Source: Clostridia bacterium (GTDB lineage: Bacteria > Bacillota > Clostridia > Christensenellales > Aristaeellaceae). Taken from it: 51,757 nt of DNA. The stretch is from positions 1-51,757 of the forward strand of contig JAFXZO010000057.1 of the NCBI GenBank assembly GCA_017541205.1. The letters are read 5' to 3'. Of the stretch, positions 35,465-45,024 are shown piece after piece. Position 1 is the first letter of the stretch. The number at the start of each line of letters is the position of its first letter. The notes under the pieces were generated by a model. It was given only the letters and a program-made list of their open reading frames with translations. It was not told the origin of the DNA and made no database searches. The translations under genes were made by a program, and so were the position numbers.

Positions 35465-36361
35465 TTATATCAAATGCGCGCGCAGGAACGCGCCGATTTG
35501 GCTGTTGGACGCCTTGCTTTCTTCAAACCCAAAGGCCTGGAACACATGGCACATCCCGGCCCAGCGCACCAAGCGCGCGTCCACGCCGTCGCGCAGCATG
35601 GCCTTTTCCAGCGTTTCCGAATCGCTGAGCAGGATCTCATGCGTGCCGCAGTGAATGAGCGTTGGCGGGAAGCCGGTAAAATCCGCATAGATGGGGGAGA
35701 TGCCGCCGTCCTTCAGGCGCTCCGCGCTGCCGGCGAACTGGACCGCGTTTTCCATCAGCTCCCGGGCGTCCAGCGTCGCGTCCACTTTTTCGAGCGTGCG
35801 GTAGCTTTCGCCGGTCTGCGCCAGATCCACCCAGGGGGAGAGCAGCGCGATGCAAGCGGGCATTTCTTCGCCCTCCTCACGCAGCTTCCGCGCCAGGGAA
35901 AGCGCCAGATTGCCGCCCGCGCTTTCGCCGATGAACGCGATCTTTCCGGCTTCGTACCCGATGGCGCGCAGGAAGCGATACGCAGTATACGCGTCCTCCA
36001 GCTGGGCAGGATAGGGGTGCGCAGGCGCGAGCCGATAGGTAAACGTGACCGCCCGGACGCCCGCCGCCGCGCAGATGGGAGAAATCAGCGCCCGGCACTG
36101 CAAGATGCCGCCGGACACATACGCCCCGCCGTGCATATGCAGGATGACCCCATCCTCCACGGCGATCTTTTTGGGGTACACCGTCAGGGCGGAGAACGGA
36201 AGATTGCGGATGGGCAGGGCGGATGTGCCGTTCATCCGCATCCGGGCCACCACTTCCAACGGCGGGTCGATCTTCGTCATCACCTGATTGCCGATGGCCG
36301 TTGCGACCTTCTTATGCGAACGGAGCATCCCAAGCGTATCCTGGCTGCGTTTGGTGGGCAT
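35465..36361 (-). CDS. Alpha/beta hydrolase, hormone-sensitive-lipase family
   Basis: The 298-residue esterase has the HSL signature. The oxyanion motif is LHMHGGAYVSG, the nucleophile elbow GESAGGNLAL carries the Ser, the acid is in HEILLSDSE and the base is His in GMCHVFQAF. It hydrolyses short acyl esters, which could include acetyl or feruloyl groups of plant xylan, but that is only a suggestion. The start at 36361 (MPTKRSQD) follows AAAGAGGTG by nine bases and lies just after the promoter at 36387-36415. In-frame ATGs further upstream fall inside that promoter. Confidence 0.88.
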   Translation of the reverse strand: MPTKRSQDTLGMLRSHKKVATAIGNQVMTKIDPPLEVVARMRMNGTSALPIRNLPFSALTVYPKKIAVEDGVILHMHGGAYVSGGILQCRALISPICAAAGVRAVTFTYRLAPAHPYPAQLEDAYTAYRFLRAIGYEAGKIAFIGESAGGNLALSLARKLREEGEEMPACIALLSPWVDLAQTGESYRTLEKVDATLDARELMENAVQFAGSAERLKDGGISPIYADFTGFPPTLIHCGTHEILLSDSETLEKAMLRDGVDARLVRWAGMCHVFQAFGFEESKASNSQIGAFLRAHLI

Positions 36362-36386
36362 GGCGCGCATCACCTCTTTAGCCCTT

Positions 36387-36415
36387 AGCATACCTGATTT
36401 TTCCGGCCGCGTCAA
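36387..36415 (-). promoter_or_regulatory. Promoter of the esterase gene
   Basis: On the minus strand TTGACG and TATGCT are separated by 17 bases. The -35 lies seven bases beyond the T-tract of the guaB terminator, so the two signals are packed together. The predicted start is about 20 bases before the ATG at 36361. Confidence 0.72.
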
Positions 36416-36421
36416 GGACAA

Positions 36422-36462
36422 AAAGAAACAACGGCGCGGAACGCATGGGCATCCCGCGCCGT
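36422..36462 (-). terminator. Intrinsic terminator after guaB
   Basis: On the minus strand ACGGCGCGG and CCGCGCCGT enclose a 14-base loop, then TGTTTCTTTTTG. It lies 15 bases past the guaB stop. Confidence 0.87.
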
Positions 36463-36476
36463 GAAGCTTATGAAAA

Positions 36477-37943
<1,467 letters not shown>

Positions 37944-37971
37944 TCATGACCCCCTTCAAGATATTTTATCA

Positions 37972-38001
37972 ATTATACCGAACAATTTCAGAAAGTGTCA
38001 A
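37972..38001 (-). promoter_or_regulatory. Promoter of guaB
   Basis: On the minus strand a perfect TTGACA is followed after 18 bases by a perfect TATAAT. The predicted leader is about 30 bases. Confidence 0.85.
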
Positions 38002-38108
38002 TAGATAATTCGGCAATTATCGCCTTTTATTCTACATTTTTGGGCGAAAACAAAACCCGCGGATGGCATAAAAGCCGAATCCGCGGGCCGCAAATACGCG
38101 GGGAAGCG

Positions 38109-38993
38109 TCATCCCTCCGCTTTCGACGGGTTTTCGTGGATCATGATGTGCTTGACCTTCGGGAATTCCTTTTCGATATCGTCGTGCACCTGTTCCGCGA
38201 TCTCATGCGCCTGGTCCAAGGGCATGGAGCCGTCCACGGATATTTCCATTTCCACATAGATGCGGTTTCCGAACTGGCGGGTCAGCAATTGATCCACGGC
38301 CCGGATGCCCGGATGGCGCAAGGCGCACGCGCGGATGGCGCCCTCGGTGTCCGCGTCGCAGCGGCGGTCCACCATCTTGTCCACGGCGTCCTTGAAAATG
38401 TCGTACGCGGCTTTGCCGATCATGAAGCAGATCACCAGGCTCGCGACGGGGTCCAGCACCGGAAAGCCCAGCTTGGCCCCGCCGATGCCGATCAGCGCGC
38501 CGATGGAGGAAAGCGCGTCCGAGCGATGATGCCACGCGTCCGCCATCAGCGCCCCGGAATCGATCTGTTTGGCGGCTTTCCGCGTATATTGGAACATGTA
38601 TTCCTTGACGGCGATGGAAAGGACAGCCGCCGTCAGGGCCAGCATGCCGGGGGCCTCCAATTGCCCGGAACGCGCCAAAAGGATCTTCTGCACGCCCGTA
38701 TAGCCGATGAATACGCCCGTGCCGGCCAGCATGCCCGACAGGATCATGGCCGCAACGCATTCCATCCTTTCATGCCCGTAGGGGTGTTCCTGGTCCGATG
38801 CTTTGCTGGATGCCCGGATGCCGATCATCACCACGATCGTACTGAATACGTCGGAAATCGAGTGCACCGCGTCCGAGATCATGGCGCTGGAATGGGCGGC
38901 AAAGCCCGCGATCAGCTTTATCAGCGACAGCGCCGCGTTTTCCAAAATCGTGATCCGTGTTACCCGGAACGCTGTTTTTTCAGCATTTTCCAT
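38109..38993 (-). CDS. Cation diffusion facilitator (divalent metal efflux)
   Basis: The 294-residue protein has the CDF fold of six helices and a C-terminal cytoplasmic domain. The metal site pairs are HSISD in helix 2 and HHRSD in helix 5, preceded by AHSSAMISDAVHS. The C-terminal half (RQFGNRIYVEMEISVD, AHEIAEQVHDDIEKEF) is the usual metal-sensing dimer domain. The HxxxD pairs do not fix the metal, but the leader at 39048-39138 looks like a NiCo riboswitch, so cobalt or nickel export is likely. I start at 38993 because TTGGAGTTGATCGC precedes it. Confidence 0.93.
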   Translation of the reverse strand: MENAEKTAFRVTRITILENAALSLIKLIAGFAAHSSAMISDAVHSISDVFSTIVVMIGIRASSKASDQEHPYGHERMECVAAMILSGMLAGTGVFIGYTGVQKILLARSGQLEAPGMLALTAAVLSIAVKEYMFQYTRKAAKQIDSGALMADAWHHRSDALSSIGALIGIGGAKLGFPVLDPVASLVICFMIGKAAYDIFKDAVDKMVDRRCDADTEGAIRACALRHPGIRAVDQLLTRQFGNRIYVEMEISVDGSMPLDQAHEIAEQVHDDIEKEFPKVKHIMIHENPSKAEG

Positions 38994-39047
38994 GCGATCA
39001 ACTCCAATAATGCTATGTCCGTACACCGCCCGGTTTTTGCCGGAATG

Positions 39048-39138
39048 AAAAAAAGAACAGCGCATTGTATGTCTGTCCCGCAGAAATTATGTCTGCTGCC
39101 GCCCTGACGCGGCCCGGCTCCCATAGGCCTGTTCCTTG
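39048..39138 (-). ncRNA. Probable NiCo (czcD) riboswitch with terminator
   Basis: The leader of the efflux gene begins at the promoter start site and reads GGAACAGGCC, GCCGGGCCGC, GGGCGGCAGC, then CTGCGGGACAG. These elements match the conserved ACAGG, GCCGGGC-GC and GCGGGACAG blocks that I recall for NiCo RNAs. The last block GGACAG (39073-39078) can instead pair with CTGTTC (39055-39060), directly before seven Ts (39048-39054), which forms a terminator. Metal binding would hold GGACAG in the aptamer and allow transcription. No covariance search was run. Confidence 0.7.
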
Positions 39139-39143
39139 CTTCT

Positions 39144-39172
39144 ATTATATCTGATTGCGTATCTGAATGCAA
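39144..39172 (-). promoter_or_regulatory. Promoter of the metal efflux gene
   Basis: On the minus strand TTGCAT and a perfect TATAAT are separated by 17 bases. The predicted start is at about 39137, immediately before the riboswitch. Confidence 0.8.
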
Positions 39173-39379
39173 GCACTTCTTTTATAAATCTATGTAAATA
39201 AATATATGCAAATAGATGTACATTGACGTTCTCTTTTGTCTTTGTATTCCTCTTGCGGTCGTTGCGTTTTATATCCTGGATGCACAAACAGCGCCCCGCG
39301 CAGGAGAGGACGCAGCGCCCGCGGCCGATGCGGCGTTCCCGGATGAAATGCGGGAAAACGATGGCGGCACGCCTCCGTT
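39173..39379. other. Intergenic stretch between efflux promoter and prs
   Basis: This 207-base stretch is AT-rich at its left end (TAAATAAATATATGCAAATA) and GC-rich at its right end. I see no gene I trust. A weak hairpin for the minus-strand prs transcript (AAAACG with CGTTTT around GGCG/CGCC, near 39353-39377) could act as its terminator. Confidence 0.4.
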
Positions 39380-40480
39380 TTATGCTTTTTCGTTTTGCCT
39401 GTACAATTCGAGCATCTGTTTCATTCGTCCGGCCGGCTTGATCAGGTCCTGTATCGTCTCGCCTCGATTCAGCGTATCGATCAGGGCCGCGATATACCGA
39501 TCCATATTTACGGAGAAATACCAGCTCCGGGCTTTTAATTCATCCTTTTGATGCACCAGATTGGTTGTGAAGATCCGGTTGAACCAGCCCGCTTCATAGG
39601 CTTCGTCAAATTTTTTCAGGCCGCTGGTAAATAATCCGAAGGTAGAATATATGAACACCCTTTTTGCGCCCATTTCCTTGAGCTGCCGGGCGGTATCCAG
39701 CATACTGCCGCCGGAGGCGATCATATCGTCCGCCACGATCACATCCTTGCCTGCCACGCTCGTTCCGCAGAAATCATGGGCAATGACGGGATTGGAGCCG
39801 TTTACGATCCGTGTATAATCCCGCCGCTTATAAAATATGCCGATATTCACGCCAAACAGCGAAGCCATGAATACCACCCGTCCGATGGCCCCTTCATCCG
39901 GCGCGATAAACATCATGTGATCGCTGTCCAGCGCCAAATCCTCATACTCAGTGAGCAGCGCCTGCGTGAATTGCAGGGCCGGGGAGATGTTCTCCAGTCC
40001 CATCAGCGGCACCACGTTCTGCATCCGGGGATCATGGGCGTCGAAGGTCAATATGCTGTGCACGCCCATGCTTTCCAACTCCCGCAGCATGACGGCACAA
40101 TCCAGCGATTCCCGCGCGGTTTTTCGATGCTGGCGGCCTTCATAAAGGAATGGCATGATGACGGTGATCCTGGCAGCTTTGCCGTTGCAGGCGGCGATGA
40201 CCCGCTTCAAATCCTGGTAATGATCGTCCGGAGACATCCGATTGCTTTCGCCGAACATCTGATAGGTCATGGACGTATTGCAGACGTCCAGCAGGATATA
40301 GACGTCCCGATCCCGGACGGATTCCCGGATGACGCATTTCCCTTCGCCGCTGGAGAAACGAGGACACTCCGCGGGGATAAGAAAATGACCTCCCTCCCTC
40401 CATTCGGAAAGGATCTGATCCACCCTTTTGCCGATGTGTGCGGCGGATTCCAATACGATAAGGCCCAGCTTTCCCGACAT
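39380..40480 (-). CDS. prs: Ribose-phosphate pyrophosphokinase
   Basis: The 366-residue protein makes PRPP for nucleotide and histidine synthesis. It has the type I fold: a flexible N-terminal half with ITVIMPFLYEGRQHRKTARES (the ATP-binding loop), HSILTFDAHDPRMQNV with catalytic His, and the PRPP loop DVIVADDMIASGGSMLDTA. At 366 residues it is about 50 longer than classical enzymes (about 315), a form seen in Clostridia. ATG at 40480 follows GGGAGCG. It lies 78 bases after the STAS-kinase gene on the same strand. Confidence 0.9.
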   Translation of the reverse strand: MSGKLGLIVLESAAHIGKRVDQILSEWREGGHFLIPAECPRFSSGEGKCVIRESVRDRDVYILLDVCNTSMTYQMFGESNRMSPDDHYQDLKRVIAACNGKAARITVIMPFLYEGRQHRKTARESLDCAVMLRELESMGVHSILTFDAHDPRMQNVVPLMGLENISPALQFTQALLTEYEDLALDSDHMMFIAPDEGAIGRVVFMASLFGVNIGIFYKRRDYTRIVNGSNPVIAHDFCGTSVAGKDVIVADDMIASGGSMLDTARQLKEMGAKRVFIYSTFGLFTSGLKKFDEAYEAGWFNRIFTTNLVHQKDELKARSWYFSVNMDRYIAALIDTLNRGETIQDLIKPAGRMKQMLELYRQNEKA

Positions 40481-40558
40481 GGACAACGCTCCCTTCGGTC
40501 TGTGTACATCCCAAAAATCATTTGTTCATTCCGTTGAATACATGCAGCTGCATCGCCA

Positions 40559-41722
40559 TTATTCCAGGATCAGCGAATCCACCTTTTTTAGCAGTTCCTC
40601 TATATGTGCCTGCGTATGGCGGATGCGCACGGCGTTCAGATCATTCTCAGACGGGCCGATCAGCTGAAGAAAGCGAACGGCGGAAAGAAGCCGGATCCTG
40701 TTTTCATTTCGCGCCCGCGTCTCCTCATCCTTCGTATCGAAATAATATTCGATTGTCTTGCGCCATACGAAGCCGGACAGCTCGGCGCTGATCCCCAGGA
40801 AAGCCATCGAATTACCAGGCGCATCCTCTTCAAATTCCTGATAAGCCACATAAACGCCCTGCAAATCAAAGATGGGGCTGCCCTGGGTCAGCGTATCCAT
40901 ATCGATCAGGAGCGGCTCCCCGCCCGCTACCATGACGTTTTTCATGTGAAAATCGCCGTGGACGACGCCGCAGGATTCGGGCAGGGCAATGAGCAGGTTC
41001 CTGATGCGATCATACTGTGTTTCGGTTATCGAACCCCAATGCAGGATCGTATCCAGGTGTCCCATCCAGGTTTCCTTGGCGGAGGGCAGCGTGCCGGGCT
41101 CCAGCTCCACGGCGTGAACCGTTTTCATCACATGAACGAATTCTCTGACCAATTCTTCCGCCCTGTCCGGCTGGGCGGCCAGCAGATCATTCATGGTCCG
41201 CGCCTTCAAAAGCTCGAACACGGAGCCGTAGGAATCCCCTACCTTCACGATGTCGTAGGAAATGGCCGTGGGGATGCCGTGCACAAAAGCCATCTTCGCC
41301 ATCTTTCGCTCGTTCTCGATCAGCGGCAGGCTGTCCGCAGAGGCGTACACCTTTACGATCGTGTCGGGATCGAGGCGGTACACCGTGCCGTAAAAACCGC
41401 GCCCGATGACCTCGCAGCCCTCTACGGAGATTTCCCGCATCTTCTTTTTAACGCGAAACAGCTCCGTGAAGCCCGTCGTTCCCAATATCTCATAGACCTC
41501 CGGGGACACGTTTCGTATTTCCGTTTCCTGACCGACGGCTTTTCTTACCTTCATCAGGATGCGAAGCCCGGCGCTGGAAATATAAACCAAATCGGAAGCG
41601 TCAAAAACGGGGATACCGTCCGGCTGCTCCTGCATGCGCGTCAAAATTTGACGCTCCAGATCAGGGGCGTTTGTGGAATCGATCCTGCCCGCCAATGGGA
41701 TGAAAACATTTGCTTTACTCAT
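40559..41722 (-). CDS. STAS domain fused to aminoglycoside-phosphotransferase-like kinase
   Basis: The 387-residue protein joins a SpoIIAA-type STAS domain (about 1-90, with DASDLVYISSAGLRILMKV holding the phospho-acceptor Ser) to an APH/choline kinase-like domain. The kinase part has a Gly-rich loop (VIGRGFYGTVYRLDPDTIVK with the Lys), HGDFHMKNVMV as the catalytic loop and LLIDMDTL as the metal motif. The kinase half also matches the pattern of anonymous APH-like paralogues in fibre-degrading bacteria. One idea is self-regulation, with the kinase acting on a small molecule or on the STAS Ser. A weak AAAAGG precedes the chosen ATG; 41758 is an alternative. Confidence 0.82.
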   Translation of the reverse strand: MSKANVFIPLAGRIDSTNAPDLERQILTRMQEQPDGIPVFDASDLVYISSAGLRILMKVRKAVGQETEIRNVSPEVYEILGTTGFTELFRVKKKMREISVEGCEVIGRGFYGTVYRLDPDTIVKVYASADSLPLIENERKMAKMAFVHGIPTAISYDIVKVGDSYGSVFELLKARTMNDLLAAQPDRAEELVREFVHVMKTVHAVELEPGTLPSAKETWMGHLDTILHWGSITETQYDRIRNLLIALPESCGVVHGDFHMKNVMVAGGEPLLIDMDTLTQGSPIFDLQGVYVAYQEFEEDAPGNSMAFLGISAELSGFVWRKTIEYYFDTKDEETRARNENRIRLLSAVRFLQLIGPSENDLNAVRIRHTQAHIEELLKKVDSLILE

Positions 41723-41816
41723 AACGATTGCCTTTTCCAAATTGCCCCACTGATCCATCCGTTCATATAAGCCCTATGTCCACGCATCCATGATCTTGCC
41801 GTTTTCATTCAGCCCA

Positions 41817-42278
41817 TCACAAGCTGCCGCCCAGATTTTCCAGCGTGTCGATCACCACGATGCAATTCTCCGTCACGTTCTGCATCACCTGCTTCATGAT
41901 GTACTCGGGGATCGCCGCGCAGCCGCCGGTATAGGGCTTGACGGGGCCAAAGCAATGGAGGAAAATGGCGGAGCCGCGTCCGGGCGTGCCGTCCTCGTTG
42001 AAGCTGATGTTGAGGCAGTATTGATACTGGCATTCGTAATCGAGAATGTGCTCGCTGTTGGTCAAGTCCAGATCGGGATAGTCCCGAATGTCCACCATTT
42101 CATTATAGCACATTTCTTCCCGTTCGTCACCTGACCAATAGATATTCTCATCAACTTTCGTATACGGAAAGGCGCAGCCGGGATCGGCGGCAATGCCGAA
42201 GGCTTTGTTGAAGCGATAAACACCGATGGGCGTCTGGCCGCAGCCCTCTGCATGGCCGGCGTCCAGGCACAGCCCGTT
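41817..42278 (-). pseudogene. L,D-transpeptidase-like module after an in-frame stop
   Basis: From 42278 to 41817 the frame of the preceding dipeptidase gene stays open for 153 codons after a TGA at 42279-42281. The text reads as a YkuD-type domain: GQTPIGVYRFNKAFGI, YTKVDENIYWSGD, SAIFLHCFG with the His, and YTGGCAAIP with the catalytic Cys. The domain runs to its natural end. A separate product could start only at internal codons such as ATG 42113, which removes a third of the fold. The match to GFVG-K/R-NGL in relatives places a Lys or Arg where the TGA stands. I regard it as a broken half of one gene unless the TGA is a sequence error or is read through. Confidence 0.7.
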
Positions 42279-43148
42279 TCAGCCCACAAAGCCGGGCGTG
42301 GAAAGGATTTGCTTCCATACGCCGCTGCCGTCCTTCTGGTGCATGGTGATACAGGCCGTGGTTTTGTCCATCCCCATGGCGGCCACAATGAACAGCTGAT
42401 CGGCGTCCTGCGCGGCGGGAAGGTTCACCACCCACGCCGGCGAATCCGCCGCTTGCCGGATATTTGCAGGCAGGCCCTCGATCTGATCAGATAAAGCGCC
42501 AATCGCCGTATTTTTCAGGGAAGCGCTGCTCACCGGGAAGGTAAAGCAGGTGTCGGGATAGGGCTCGTTTTCCAGCGTGAAATGCCACCATTCTTCCGCC
42601 AACGGCTTGAACCCGTGGGCCAGCATGGCTTCCCGCAGGATCATACGGTTCTGATACTGTTCCTCGGTGATGCCCGTATAATCCGGATGGCTCAGCTCGC
42701 CGAAGAAATCGAAGGCGCCGCCCATGTCCGCTTCCTTTTCCGCGGTCATGTCAAACAGCGTTAGGTCCACCGTGCTGCCCCGGCTGTGGCCGGAATGCTC
42801 GGCAATGTAGCCCAAGGGGAACAGCACGTCCTTTTCCAGCTCGGGATAGAAGTATTCCTTCATGCGGGTATCCTCAAAATCCAGGGCCCAGCGCATGAAA
42901 TGGGACACCGCCATCTGGGGCCGATAGGCGTCGTAGATTTTCAGCCGGTAGCCTTTTTGAAGCAGCTCGTCGCTGACTTCCTTCAGCGCTGACGCCGCTT
43001 CTTTTGTCAGCAGTGCGATGGGTTCCTCGTAGCCGTCGATGCGGTTCCCGATGAAGTTGTAGGTGGAATAATAGCGGATTTCCAGGATCGCGTCCGGCAC
43101 CGCGTCGCTTAAAAGCACAAAACCCGAAGCATCGTCCGAATAGAGCAT
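42279..43148 (-). CDS. D-Ala-D-Ala dipeptidase (VanX/DdpX-type, M15D)
   Basis: The 289-residue product has the M15D zinc site. His121 and Asp128 lie in SGHSRGSTVDL, Glu186 and His189 in EEWWHF, and Arg76 in YDAYRPQ. Such enzymes split D-Ala-D-Ala or trim peptidoglycan peptides. Residues 200-289 are a linker (SSASLKNTAIGALSDQIEGL, VVNLPAAQDADQLFIV) that ends STPGFVG at a TGA, in the middle of what reads as an L,D-transpeptidase strand. The uninterrupted gene would span 41817-43148 (443 codons). GGAGGAAGAAGAA precedes the ATG, and the PAP2 gene ends 29 bases upstream. Confidence 0.88.
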   Translation of the reverse strand: MLYSDDASGFVLLSDAVPDAILEIRYYSTYNFIGNRIDGYEEPIALLTKEAASALKEVSDELLQKGYRLKIYDAYRPQMAVSHFMRWALDFEDTRMKEYFYPELEKDVLFPLGYIAEHSGHSRGSTVDLTLFDMTAEKEADMGGAFDFFGELSHPDYTGITEEQYQNRMILREAMLAHGFKPLAEEWWHFTLENEPYPDTCFTFPVSSASLKNTAIGALSDQIEGLPANIRQAADSPAWVVNLPAAQDADQLFIVAAMGMDKTTACITMHQKDGSGVWKQILSTPGFVG

Positions 43149-43177
43149 TTCTTCTTCCTCCGCTGAGGCCGCAGATA

Positions 43178-43729
43178 CTATTTTTTTTCAGCAGTACCGG
43201 GAACGGCTTTGCTGCTTTTATCTGCGGTTTTCCATATGCGCCCGGCGATCCAATTCGCGAGCAGGCCCAGCGCGGTCCCCAGCGCGATGCCGGCCAGCAC
43301 ATCCGTAGGAAAATGCAAAAACAGATACATGCGGCTGAAAGCGATCAGCGCCGCGGCGATGAAAGCGGCGACGCCCGGCTTTTTATGCTGCATGAAAATG
43401 GCTGTGGCAGCACCGAAGGCCCATGCGGAATGGGTGGATGGGAAGGAAGAGCTGGATGGGCGCGAAACCAGCAGCGCAAAATCCAGGTCGATCTGGCAGG
43501 GCCGCGGCCGGGAAATCAGGTTTTTCAGGCCATACTGTCCCATCAGGAACACCGCCGCGTAGGCAAGAAGCACCGCGGCGCCCGCTTTCCTTGTCGATTT
43601 AAAAATCAGCAGCACCGCGGCGACAATCAACCATAGCTGCCCATAGGACCCGGCGATGTTCGTTACAGCCAGGAAGAAGCTGTCCAATGCCGCCGTGCGG
43701 GGAATCGCGTAAAGAAACGAAAATTCCAT
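43178..43729 (-). CDS. PAP2-family membrane phosphatase
   Basis: The 183-residue protein has the PAP2 triad: KNLISRPRP (KxxxxxxRP), SSFPSTHS (PSxH) and SRMYLFLHFPTDV (SRxxxxxHxxxD), with five to six helices. Members remove phosphate from undecaprenyl diphosphate or phosphatidic acid. The start at 43729 (MEFSFLYAI) follows AAAGAGATG; longer in-frame starts run into the hairpin at 43793. It probably shares a transcript with the D-Ala-D-Ala dipeptidase gene, so a role in envelope lipid recycling fits. Confidence 0.9.
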   Translation of the reverse strand: MEFSFLYAIPRTAALDSFFLAVTNIAGSYGQLWLIVAAVLLIFKSTRKAGAAVLLAYAAVFLMGQYGLKNLISRPRPCQIDLDFALLVSRPSSSSFPSTHSAWAFGAATAIFMQHKKPGVAAFIAAALIAFSRMYLFLHFPTDVLAGIALGTALGLLANWIAGRIWKTADKSSKAVPGTAEKK

Positions 43730-43792
43730 AAAAACATCTCTTTTGATCGTTATTTGTTTTCCGGATCGGCGCCCGGCCGATCGATAATTGAA

Positions 43793-43832
43793 CAATATGC
43801 TTGCAGCATCCAAAGACGCTGCAAGCATATTG
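43793..43832. repeat. Perfect 15-bp inverted repeat, probable transcript-end hairpin
   Basis: CAATATGCTTGCAGC and GCTGCAAGCATATTG are separated by 10 bases. It lies 12 bases after the SH3b gene stop (minus strand). No T-run follows, so it may be a weak or factor-assisted terminator, or an mRNA 3' stabiliser. Confidence 0.65.
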
Positions 43833-43843
43833 CTGAACGTGCA

Positions 43844-44965
43844 TTATTGAACCGGCACAAAGTCCAGATCGGTCAGGAAATCGATGCACATCTGAATCTG
43901 TTCTTCCGTCAGGGTCTGGCTCGCAGCCTTGGGATTGGGGGTCATGTTGAATTCAATGAAGTAGCCCTGGTAGATCGCCAGGATATCCACGAAATCGGTG
44001 TCGCTGCCGATTTCCTTGGCAATCAGCAGCTTGGTGCCAAGGCCGGTTTCGCCGTAGGAAATGGCGACTTCGTTCATATCCTTGAACGTTTCTTCCAGCA
44101 CCGCCAGTTCTTCATCGGAAAGGTCGTTCATCCGCGCTACGGTTCCGTAGGTTTCGTCATAGGCGATGGACAGGTACATCTGGGGCCGGATCATATCGTT
44201 GGGCAGGACGGAGGCGATGATCTTATCCCCGCGCACGTTCACCACCTGCAGGCTATATCCATCCGCCAGCTTGCAGGTCAGTTCAAATGCGCCGTTGACC
44301 GTCAGCGTGCCCAGCTTCTGCTTTTCATCTATCTTCTTGATCTCGGTGATGTAGGTTTTGTTCAGCTTCGTAACGTACTGCTTGGAAATGTAGCCGGTCT
44401 TGCCTGTTTCCGCATCCTGGGCTTTATACCAATTGGTGGTTTCGGCGATGACGAGCAGTTCCTTGCCCTGATCCAGCGTTCGGATGCGGGAAGCGATCGT
44501 GGAAGGGCCGGTGCGGAAGTTCACCCAGCCGGTGGGACGGGAGGGACGGGCCGCGATATAGAAAGGCGCGGCAACGGCTTTTTCGCTTGCAAGCTCCTTC
44601 TCCAGCTTTTGCTGTTCGGCCTTGGCGTCAGCTTTTTCCTGCTCCTCTTTGGAAGGGGTGTAAGGGCCTGGCTTATAATCCACCAGGTAGCGGCTCATGA
44701 TGTAGCCGTCGCCCATGCTGCCCCAGACCACCCGCGTCCAGCCGTCGTTGCCCGCATAGGACCAATCAACGAGCACATCGTGGCCGTAAGGCGCGGAACC
44801 GATGACGTTATCTCCCAGGTTGGGCGAGCTGCGGACGTTGACGGATTTGCCGTTATCCGTCTTTACGTACATGATGCTGGTGCCCCATGCGGTATAAGCC
44901 AACGCCGGAACCGCGAGGGTGGCCATCAGGCAGAGCACCAATACAGCAGCCAGGATTTTTTTCAT
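43844..44965 (-). CDS. Secreted protein with two SH3b domains
   Basis: The 373-residue protein has a signal peptide ending ALA-YTA. Two bacterial SH3 domains follow (about 31-95, with SVNVRSSPNLGDNVIG, and about 135-205, with WVNFRTGPSTIASRI and GYISKQYV), separated by a charged Lys/Glu-rich helix. The C-terminal 160 residues form a separate domain (LADGYSLQVVNVRGDKIIAS, FTDLDFVPVQ-like end) that I do not recognise. SH3b domains bind cell-wall peptides. AAGGAGGAAAAGAAC precedes the ATG. Neighbours also act on the wall, which supports an envelope role. Confidence 0.85.
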   Translation of the reverse strand: MKKILAAVLVLCLMATLAVPALAYTAWGTSIMYVKTDNGKSVNVRSSPNLGDNVIGSAPYGHDVLVDWSYAGNDGWTRVVWGSMGDGYIMSRYLVDYKPGPYTPSKEEQEKADAKAEQQKLEKELASEKAVAAPFYIAARPSRPTGWVNFRTGPSTIASRIRTLDQGKELLVIAETTNWYKAQDAETGKTGYISKQYVTKLNKTYITEIKKIDEKQKLGTLTVNGAFELTCKLADGYSLQVVNVRGDKIIASVLPNDMIRPQMYLSIAYDETYGTVARMNDLSDEELAVLEETFKDMNEVAISYGETGLGTKLLIAKEIGSDTDFVDILAIYQGYFIEFNMTPNPKAASQTLTEEQIQMCIDFLTDLDFVPVQ

Positions 44966-44994
44966 GTTCTTTTCCTCCTTAAGTCATTGTGTTT

Positions 44995-45024
44995 ATTATA
45001 CATGAATCTGCTCAAAAAAAGCAA
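44995..45024 (-). promoter_or_regulatory. Candidate promoter of the SH3b protein gene
   Basis: On the minus strand TATAAT (44995-45000) lies 18 bases after a weak TTGCTT. The predicted start is about 25 bases before the ATG. Confidence 0.5.

Noticed and set aside
39216-39551. Plus-strand frame starting with a hydrophobic stretch
   Set aside because: No ribosome site, it overlaps prs antisense, and the text after the first 20 residues is low in family features.
42279-42281. TGA read as selenocysteine or as a recoded sense codon
   Set aside because: Relatives appear to have Lys or Arg here, no SECIS-like hairpin is evident just after the TGA, and TGA is a normal stop elsewhere in the window (for example in ATGA overlaps).
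43793-43832. Inverted repeat as a CRISPR unit or attachment site
   Set aside because: It is a single copy with a 10-base loop at a gene end, so a transcript-end hairpin is the simpler reading. No repeated spacer array occurs anywhere in the window.
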